Notes under the pieces: generated by a model | The model's input: the letters and a program-made list of their open reading frames with translations, nothing else | Database searches by the model: none | Told to the model about the DNA's origin: nothing | NCBI GenBank assembly: GCA_014695325.1 | Contig: JACJNZ010000039.1 | Coordinates: forward strand, 434,001 to 498,000 | DNA: 64,000 nt | Origin: Cyanobacteria bacterium FACHB-502 | Lineage (GTDB): Bacteria; Cyanobacteriota; Cyanobacteriia; Elainellales; Elainellaceae | Direction of reading: 5' to 3' | Made by a program: the position numbers and the translations under genes | Shown: piece after piece, positions 8,872-15,216 of the stretch | Layout: each line of letters begins with the position of its first letter | Numbering within the stretch: position 1 is the first letter of the stretch

Positions 8872-9174
8872 TTAGTAGCTACGTGAATAGCCACCGCCTC
8901 TGCGTCCACCACCAGACGAACCACCACGATCTTCACGGGGCTTCGCTTTGTTGACTTTCAGATCGCGACCCATCCACTCTGCGCCGTCAAGGGCTTCGAT
9001 CGCAGCAGTTTCTTCATTGTCTTCACTCATTTCGACAAAGCCAAAGCCGCGCATACGACCTGTTTCACGATCAATCGGGAGCTGAACGCGCTTGACTGAC
9101 CCGTACTCTGCGAACACAGAGGTTAGATCAGTTTCTGTAACCTCATAGGATAGGTTACCTACATAAATTGACAT
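8872..9174 (-). CDS. RNA-binding protein, single RRM with glycine-rich tail
   Basis: A 100-residue protein of the cyanobacterial Rbp class. The RRM fills residues 1-80, with RNP2 as IYVGNL (3-8) and RNP1 as RGFGFVEM. The tail is Gly/Arg/Ser-rich (GGSSGGGRRGGGYSRSY). These proteins bind RNA, and many are induced by cold. The 175-nt leader between murD and this ATG is AT-rich, as in cold-regulated rbp genes, but that control is an inference. It converges with infC across two hairpins. Confidence 0.93.
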   Translation of the reverse strand: MSIYVGNLSYEVTETDLTSVFAEYGSVKRVQLPIDRETGRMRGFGFVEMSEDNEETAAIEALDGAEWMGRDLKVNKAKPREDRGGSSGGGRRGGGYSRSY

Positions 9175-9349
9175 AGATTTTCTCCAAAATAGAATGTCTG
9201 TGGAGAGTCAAATTTCGGAGAGAAATCTGTCAGTGAAAAAACGTGAAAACTCGCTAATACTAGAAACAAATGCTTCAACCGAATATCTAATGCTCTCTAA
9301 AACACAGTATAGCACTAATCTAAGCATCTGACTGCTGAGGAAAGCGATG

Positions 9350-10693
9350 CTACAGTGCCAGACAAAGCTGCCGAAAATGGTCGCCGCGCTGCTCAAAGTT
9401 AGCGTACTGATCGAAGCTGGCACAGGCAGGAGAAAGCAAAACAACCTTCGCGTGCTGCTGCTGCCCTAACTCCGCCGATCGCTGTACTGCCCGTTCCATT
9501 GTTTCGACGATTTCACAGGACGAATAGCCAATTTGCTGAAGTCGAGCGGCAAAGGCAGGAGCCGCAGTGCCAATCAGCAGTACAACCGCCGCTTTTTGCT
9601 GGATTAAATTAAGCCACTGCCGATCGTCCCCGGCTTTTGCTTCGCCGCCTGCAATTAAAATGACCGGAGCCTGGACTGCGGCTAGCCCAACCTCAGCTGC
9701 GTCATAATTCGTGGCTTTGCTGTCGTTGATAAAATCAATGCCCTGCCAGGTGCAGATTTGCTCCAACCGATGGGAAACACCCGGAAAAGTGCGAATCGCG
9801 GTTTCGATCATCGCGGTTTCAATGCCTGCCAGTCGCGCTGCCAGCACTGCCATCAGCAAATTCTGCTGGTTGTGATCGCCCACCATACGAAGCGCAGAAA
9901 CGGGAATGATCGGTTCTCCCTGCACGATCGCCCAGCCTTCTTCAATGTATGCACCATGATTGGGATTGCCGGGGAGATTCGCTTTGCCAGATACGCTGGT
10001 CCAGTACGCCTCCTGCCACTGGGAAGCGGCTTGTCTCAGATAGGGATCGTCGCCGTTCAAAATTTGATAGCGAGACTGGTGCAGCAGGTGCGCCTTAATG
10101 CTGTAGTAGTTTTCCAGCGTTTTGTGGCGGCTGAGATGATCGGGGGTAAGGGTCGTCCAGACTCCGATTGTAGGCGCGACTCCGGCAGAAGATTCGATCT
10201 GGTAGCTGCTGAGTTCGGCGATGATCCAGTCTGGTGGTTCAGCGACAAGGGCAAGTTCACAGGCAGGATAGCCAATGTTGCCGCAGGCAGGGGCGTTGAT
10301 TCCAGCAGTTTGAAAAATGGCAGCAATCAGGGCTGTGGTAGTCGTTTTGCCGTTGGTTCCGGTGATGGCAACCCAGGGGCGATCGCGTAAGGCTCTCCAT
10401 GCCAGCTCGATTTCGCCGATCGTTTCTATGCCTAAATTTCGTGCCCTTACCAGTGCTGGACTATCCCACGGCACACCTGGACTGACCACAATTTGCTGCA
10501 TCTGCGCTGGATCTGGCTCAAGGGAAGTGCCCAGTTCAACACGAATCCCTTCTGCTACAAGGGTTTGCTGGAGCGTCATTAGCCCCTCAGAGGTGTTGCG
10601 ATCACTGAGGGTTACTTGCCAGCCCTGCTGTTTGAGCAGACGCGCCGCCGCAATTCCCGATTTGCCAAGACCCACTACATACGCACTCAACAT
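9350..10693 (-). CDS. murD: UDP-N-acetylmuramoylalanine--D-glutamate ligase
   Basis: MurD adds D-glutamate to UDP-MurNAc-L-Ala in cytoplasmic peptidoglycan synthesis. The protein has 447 residues. It starts [20 protein letters not shown] (N-terminal Rossmann domain), then the ATP-binding loop [42 protein letters not shown] in the central domain, and a C-terminal domain with [14 protein letters not shown]. All expected Mur ligase blocks are present. It is a single gene here rather than part of a dcw cluster, as is usual in cyanobacteria. Confidence 0.96.
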   Translation of the reverse strand: MLSAYVVGLGKSGIAAARLLKQQGWQVTLSDRNTSEGLMTLQQTLVAEGIRVELGTSLEPDPAQMQQIVVSPGVPWDSPALVRARNLGIETIGEIELAWRALRDRPWVAITGTNGKTTTTALIAAIFQTAGINAPACGNIGYPACELALVAEPPDWIIAELSSYQIESSAGVAPTIGVWTTLTPDHLSRHKTLENYYSIKAHLLHQSRYQILNGDDPYLRQAASQWQEAYWTSVSGKANLPGNPNHGAYIEEGWAIVQGEPIIPVSALRMVGDHNQQNLLMAVLAARLAGIETAMIETAIRTFPGVSHRLEQICTWQGIDFINDSKATNYDAAEVGLAAVQAPVILIAGGEAKAGDDRQWLNLIQQKAAVVLLIGTAAPAFAARLQQIGYSSCEIVETMERAVQRSAELGQQQHAKVVLLSPACASFDQYANFEQRGDHFRQLCLAL

Positions 10694-11424
10694 AAGCTCT
10701 GGTAAAGGAATAACCTTGCGATGATCCTGATCCTACCCTCTTGGGGAGCAGTTCTCTAATCAGGCGATCGTTTGCGGCGACTGTTGGGTCGAGAAGGCTG
10801 GCAATCTGGTGCAGCATTTATAGGTTTCGATCGAAATCTATAGAAAGAATAATTAATGGTTTTGAAACCCTGCGCCAAGAATATAACGATCAGCTTGTCT
10901 AAGCATTTCTCAGCGTTACATAAACTCAACAAAATTCTTCTCCGTAAAGCCATGAAGTTTTGTAAAAAGCTCCGGTCTTTGCACAAAAATGTATTCTCTA
11001 ATACAAATCTATCGCCTCGAAATTAATGCAATCAAAATTGACCTCAATGGTGACTGAGTGCTAACCCTAATCTCGCAAATAGTTCCGCGAGTGAATTGCT
11101 AGAGATTTGGTTAAAAACCTGGTGTTAGAACTCTTTAAAGCGCTCAATTGTTAAGTAGATTGTTTAGATAGATTTTCCGAAAACTGCTAGAGCTGTACTT
11201 TATTCATCCTTTCTGCTGTGAAAAGACCTGTTGCGAAAAGACAGTTTTTGACAAGATCTACAACAAGATCTAAACTCTTACTTCCGTTTCGCTGCTCTTG
11301 ATTAATTGCGTTTACCGCTTCGCTTGATCAGACTGTTTCTGAAATCGAAGATTGAGTGGCAGCAGGTTTTATGCTTGCTTCGCTTCCTTTTGTGTTTTTG
11401 AAGAATTTCTTTGTGCTGAAAACT
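10694..11424. other. Long intergenic region, no intact gene
   Basis: About 730 nt upstream of murD and of the amt remnant. Open frames are short and lack family resemblance. It is AT-rich around 10990-11200. I looked for an NtcA-type GTA-N8-TAC site ahead of the amt remnant and did not find a match. Confidence 0.5.
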
Positions 11425-11661
11425 GTGCTGAAAAAATTCCGCTTGTTACGCTGCTTGGTTTACGGTTCTCCAGCAGTACATGGGTTGGAACTGCCGCCGC
11501 TCAAACCACAGCAGAAAACCCAATTAATTCGGGTGATAAAGCAGTTTGTGCTGCTCTCGGCAGCTTTGGTACTGTTTATGACGCCGGGATTAGCGTTTTT
11601 CTAGGGTGGGCTGGTGCGATCGCGCAACGTGCTGAACACCATGATGAGTGGTTCGCTCACC
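11425..11661 (+). pseudogene. Decayed ammonium transporter gene (amt), 5' fragment
   Basis: The translation reads as the start of a cyanobacterial Amt protein, but only by changing frame. VLKK (frame from 11425) is followed one base out of register by IPLVTLLGLRFSSSTWVGTA, AAQTTAENPINSGDKA (signal peptide and first periplasmic residues), then back in the first frame by VLLSAALVLFMTPGLAFF (11548-11601). There TAG (11602-11604) replaces the expected Tyr codon, and GGLVRSRNVLNTMMS follows. One lost A in the run at 11431-11436 and one extra G near 11544 explain the shifts. The rest of the roughly 450-residue transporter is missing. Frame 11719-11760 (STQAGFGSNS) could be a remnant of the 3' end, which is speculative. 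Confidence 0.75.
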
Positions 11662-11765
11662 TCGGTCTGCTGTTTCTGTGCAGTGAGTTTGCGAGCGAAG
11701 CTGAAATTCGATGACTCGCTCGACTCAGGCAGGTTTCGGTTCTAATTCTCTTCTAATAAGCATGG

Positions 11766-11799
11766 AAAGGCGTACTTCTCCAGGGAGTGCGCTTTTTTT
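11766..11799 (+). terminator. Rho-independent terminator after amt remnant
   Basis: AAAGGCGTACTTC (11766-11778) pairs with GGAGTGCGCTTT (11784-11795), with one bulge and G-U pairs, followed by seven T (11793-11799). It is oriented for the plus strand, so it probably belonged to the decayed amt gene, and also separates it from the convergent kinase gene ending at 11812. Confidence 0.75.
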
Positions 11800-11811
11800 G
11801 GGTGCTAGACC

Positions 11812-13071
11812 TTAGCGGCGCGGCAGCGTGACTGTTACGATCGTTCCCTGACCGAGTTCACTGTCGATCGCCACTGTTCCCTGATGCAGTCGCACAATCC
11901 ACTGAACTACGGCTAAGCCCAACCCGACTCCGGGCGTTCCTGGCACTGAGTTGGCATTACTGGCGCGATAAAACTGCTGGAAGACCTCGTTTTGCTCGGC
12001 AGCCGGAATTCCAATGCCGCGATCGCGCACAGTCAGCACAAATTCGCCTGGCTCGGCGCGAAGCTCAAACTGCACAGTGCCGCCCTGAGGAGAAAAGCGA
12101 ACTGCGTTTTGCAAAAGATTGGTGAAAAGCTGCTGAAACAGCGTCACATCGACGGAAGCAGAGGCATTGCCCTGGTCATCGTAAACGAACTCAAGCTGAT
12201 GGGTGCTTTGAGGTGGCAATTTCCAGCCAGAAACGATCGTTTGACAGAGAGTCGCAAGATTAACCGGTTCTGGGCAAAACTGAATCGCGTTTGACTCGGC
12301 AGTCGTGAGCGTCAACGTATTTTTAAGGGTTTGGCTGATGCGGTTGACGTTGGAGTTGATCATGTAAAAGCAGCGATCGTCATCCTGCAAGCTGTTTCGG
12401 CTGCGGTTGAGCTTCAGCATTTGGGTTGCGGTGTTAATGATCGAAAGCGGGGTGCTGAACTCGTGGGAAATTGTTTCTAACAACTGAGCCATTAGAAGGT
12501 TGAGGGACTGTTCTTTTTCCAATGCCGCTTCAAGCTGAGTTTGCAGATTCATGAGCTCTTGATGCCGCGTCTCTAGCTCTGCGGTGCGATCGGCAATCCT
12601 GGTTTCGAGTACCTGATTCAGGGATTCTAACTGGGTCTGAGCCGTAACGCGATCGGCAACTTCCTGCTGAAGCTCCTGCTGGAGCCGACTAATGCGAAGC
12701 TGATTTTCAACTCGAACAATGACTTCAGCAATCTCGAAAGGCTTGGTAATGTAGTCTATCCCCCCGCTCTCAAATGCCTCGATCCTATCGACTGCGTCGG
12801 TGCGGGCACTGAGAAAAATAACGGGAATATGCTGAAGGCGATCGTCTGCTTTAATCAAGCGACAAACTTCGTAGCCATTCATTCCCGGCATCATGAGATC
12901 AAGCAAGATGAGGTCGGGTGAGCTGATTTGGGCAGAAGCGATCGCTTGATCACCGCTCACCGCTTCGTGCACCTGATAGCCTTGACTCGTCAGCAAACTC
13001 GACAACATCTGCAATTCATCTGCTGCGTCATCCACAATCAGAATATCGGCAGTGAACGTTACAGCACTCAT
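11812..13071 (-). CDS. Receiver-histidine kinase hybrid protein
   Basis: This 419-residue cytoplasmic protein has an N-terminal receiver (8-125; acid pocket VDD, phospho-Asp 58 in LILLDLMMPGMNG, Lys in ITKPFE). A coiled-coil linker (125-195) leads to a HisKA domain with H203 in ETISHEFSTPLSII. The HATPase domain has NLLQNAVRFSPQGG, DRGIGIP and GVGLGLAVV. No membrane segment is present, so the input is probably phosphorylation of the receiver, making it a relay component. It is on the same strand as the chemosensory operon but is separated from cheB by a plus-strand gene. It is a candidate output or side branch of that system, by position only. Confidence 0.9.
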   Translation of the reverse strand: MSAVTFTADILIVDDAADELQMLSSLLTSQGYQVHEAVSGDQAIASAQISSPDLILLDLMMPGMNGYEVCRLIKADDRLQHIPVIFLSARTDAVDRIEAFESGGIDYITKPFEIAEVIVRVENQLRISRLQQELQQEVADRVTAQTQLESLNQVLETRIADRTAELETRHQELMNLQTQLEAALEKEQSLNLLMAQLLETISHEFSTPLSIINTATQMLKLNRSRNSLQDDDRCFYMINSNVNRISQTLKNTLTLTTAESNAIQFCPEPVNLATLCQTIVSGWKLPPQSTHQLEFVYDDQGNASASVDVTLFQQLFTNLLQNAVRFSPQGGTVQFELRAEPGEFVLTVRDRGIGIPAAEQNEVFQQFYRASNANSVPGTPGVGLGLAVVQWIVRLHQGTVAIDSELGQGTIVTVTLPRR

Positions 13072-13489
13072 AACAGCCCAAACTCCAGCCAGCGGCTAAT
13101 TTCTTCGAGCGCAAATCCACCGATCGAGTTAATGCATGAAACACCCTATTGATTAACCGCAGTTTGCCCAATCATCAAGCGGAAACTGCATCTCACACGC
13201 GAATTTGTGAAGACCTCATGCAGGCATGATTCTGAACGCTTTAAATTACCTTTGAAAGCAACCCCGAAAACTTCCTTCTAAAGCCCAAGTTTTGACTTCA
13301 TTCATCTCGCATTAATCTAAACTATTCCACAAGCGCAAATTTTGACAGCGTGAGTTGGGCAGTTTTATTAGATCTCGGTAGTTTAGCTCTCCGTACTTTA
13401 AGTAGGGAGCTTCACTCAGCGGAACTAAATAGTTTAGATCTCCGTACTTTGAATAGAGGGGTTTCACTCAGCAGAACCGATATGCTCCA
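13072..13489. other. Intergenic region with a 51-bp tandem duplication
   Basis: This region separates the divergent REC-kinase and the 152-residue gene. The right third is occupied by the direct repeat at 13379-13480; the rest shows no gene or clear signal. Confidence 0.5.
13379..13480. repeat. Two-copy 51-bp tandem repeat
   Basis: Unit 1 begins TAGTTTAGCTCTCCGTACTT at 13379 and unit 2 begins TAGTTTAGATCTCCGTACTT at 13430. Both continue to a shared TTCACTCAGC block. Within unit 1, AGCTC and GAGCT flank TACTT/AAGTA and can form a hairpin. It ends about 10 bp before the following ORF, so it may lie in that gene's leader. Confidence 0.75.
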
Positions 13490-13948
13490 ATGTTAATATG
13501 TGATCAGTCAAATATGGGTGAATCCCAACGTGAATTGATGACTACAATGCTGCAACAAAGAATTCAGCAACACCAATTTATTAGCGATCTGCGAATTCGG
13601 CTGCTCCGCCTGCACAAAACCCTTCTGGAAATGGAGCGGATAGTGTATGAGCAAAAACAGGGACAAGTTTCAAAAAGAGAACTGCTGCGGCTCGTCCTGA
13701 CCGATGCTCAGTTTGACTGGCTCCACCGTCTATCACGGCTGATTGTGCGGTTTGATGACTTGCTTCATGCTGATGAGCCAGTTACGTCTGAGGCAATCGA
13801 CATTCTGGTAGCAGAAGTGGCTGCCCTGCTCACCCCGGCTGAGAATGGCGATGAGTTTGCCCAAAAGTATGAGGCTGCGCTTCAGCTTGACCCCGATGTG
13901 GTGCTGGCACACGCCGATGTGACCCTATTTCTGGCATCGCGTGAATAA
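13490..13948 (+). CDS. Conserved hypothetical protein, mostly helical
   Basis: A 152-residue soluble protein without known motifs. Its body reads LRIRLLRLHKTLLEMERIVYE, LRLVLTDAQFDWLHRLSRLIV, then DEPVTSEAIDILVAEVAALL, and ends YEAALQLDPDVVLAHADV. I recall similar uncharacterised proteins in other bacteria, but cannot name a family. The start is uncertain: ATG 13490, or the internal ATGs at 13514 or 13538, are possible. It sits on the opposite strand between cheB and the REC-kinase gene, which hints at a role near the chemosensory system but does not prove it. Confidence 0.7.
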   Translation: MLICDQSNMGESQRELMTTMLQQRIQQHQFISDLRIRLLRLHKTLLEMERIVYEQKQGQVSKRELLRLVLTDAQFDWLHRLSRLIVRFDDLLHADEPVTSEAIDILVAEVAALLTPAENGDEFAQKYEAALQLDPDVVLAHADVTLFLASRE

Positions 13949-13983
13949 TTCTACGGAAGTCAATTTGAATGAAGCCAACTGAG

Positions 13984-15066
13984 CTACCGCAGCACAGGGT
14001 TCAGCAGATGCCGAGCAATTTCTTCAGGATTCCAGACTGCGACGGCTGCATTTAGCTCTACTGCCGCTCTTGGCATTCCATATACCACACAGCTTGCTTC
14101 GTCCTGGGCGATCGTGTACCAGCCCTGGCTGCGGAGCAAGCTTAGTCCTTCTGCGCCGTCGCGCCCCATGCCGGTAAGCAAAATCGCGGTTCCTCTGGCC
14201 CGCCAATAGTTTGCCAGACTTTTAAAAAAGACATCGACTGAAGGACGGTAAGGGTATTGAGTCGGCTCTTTTACATAGGTCAGAGTTCGATCGATTTGCA
14301 GCGACAGGTGATCATCTGTAGTAGCAACGAGCGCCGTTCCTTTCGTCGGTCGATCGCCAATGGCTGCTTTTCTAACCGTGAGGGCAGTCTGGTGGTCGAG
14401 CCAGTCGATTAAGCCTGCGGCAAACTGGGCATCAACGTGCTGCACAATCACAATTGCGGACGCGAAATTAGCAGGTAGGGGCGCGAGGAGAGTGGCGAGG
14501 GCTTTGGGTCCACCTGTGGAAGCGCCGATCGCAATTAAGGAAGGGGTAGAAGAGTAGAAGGGTAGAGGAGTAGAAGAGTGGAGGGGTGGAGAGGTGAGAG
14601 GACGAGGGGATGAGGAGAGTTGGGAGAGAGTGGGGCGAACGGGGCGAAAAGCAGAAGAGTTGGGGGTGGATTTGCGAATGAGTTTTTCGATCGTGGCAAT
14701 TTTGCGGAGCAGGGTTTGGGTAATTTCGGGATTGCCGTAGCTTCCAAGAATGGGGGTGTTAACGGCATCGAGTGCGCCATAGCTCATGGCTTCATACACT
14801 TTTGCTGCGTTTTGTTTTACGTCTGCAGTGACGATGAGAATCGCACAGGGCGATCGCTTCATAATTTGCCTTGTGGCTTCTACTCCGTCTATTCCAGGCA
14901 TGATCAGATCCATCAGAATTAGATCAGGCGTGTCCTGAGCGCATTTTGCGATCGCTTCGGTTCCGTTTGTTGCAACCCAAACGACTTGGTGTTCGGCAAC
15001 GGTTAACAGCACCCGCCGCATTGCTTCAGTGGCAATTACCATGTCGTTTACAATTGCAATTCTCAT
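13984..15066 (-). CDS. cheB: CheB-type protein-glutamate methylesterase, Wsp-like
   Basis: CheB removes methyl groups from chemoreceptors when its receiver is phosphorylated. Residues 1-115 are a receiver opening MRIAIVNDM (VND where most receivers have VDD, as in WspF-type proteins), with D53 in [18 protein letters not shown]. Residues about 130-175 form a low-complexity Ser/Pro/Thr linker. The C-terminal esterase has its serine in [11 protein letters not shown], the histidine in [12 protein letters not shown] and the aspartate in [12 protein letters not shown]. It is the last gene of the chemosensory operon, 150 nt after cheA. The linker is encoded by a purine/pyrimidine-biased tract. Confidence 0.93.
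   Translation of the reverse strand: MRIAIVNDMVIATEAMRRVLLTVAEHQVVWVATNGTEAIAKCAQDTPDLILMDLIMPGIDGVEATRQIMKRSPCAILIVTADVKQNAAKVYEAMSYGALDAVNTPILGSYGNPEITQTLLRKIATIEKLIRKSTPNSSAFRPVRPTLSQLSSSPRPLTSPPLHSSTPLPFYSSTPSLIAIGASTGGPKALATLLAPLPANFASAIVIVQHVDAQFAAGLIDWLDHQTALTVRKAAIGDRPTKGTALVATTDDHLSLQIDRTLTYVKEPTQYPYRPSVDVFFKSLANYWRARGTAILLTGMGRDGAEGLSLLRSQGWYTIAQDEASCVVYGMPRAAVELNAAVAVWNPEEIARHLLNPVLR
14539..14635. repeat. Purine-rich low-complexity tract inside cheB
   Basis: On the plus strand this is an almost pure A/G run of units like GTAGAAGAGTAGAAGGGTAG and GTGGAGGGGTGGAGAGGTGA. It encodes the Ser-Pro-Thr linker ([13 protein letters not shown]) on the minus strand. Very similar tracts occur at 18219-18276 (between genes) and inside the kinase at 39300-39360 and 39620-39690. 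Confidence 0.8.
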
Positions 15067-15216
15067 GTTGTTTTAATAAAGTTTTCTATCTCAATCTATT
15101 CTCAAACAGTCTTTAGCCAATTTCTTTAATTTAATTAGAAGATAATTAGAGGAGGTTTGAGCAGTCGCGGTTCCTTGAATTTAGTGGATTCAGTAGATTC
15201 ATTGGATTGATTCAAT

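Noticed and set aside
11352-11714. Plus-strand frame of 120 codons as a separate gene
   Set aside because: Only its middle part resembles protein (the Amt signal peptide in a shifted frame); the rest is out of frame. It is better explained as part of the amt pseudogene.
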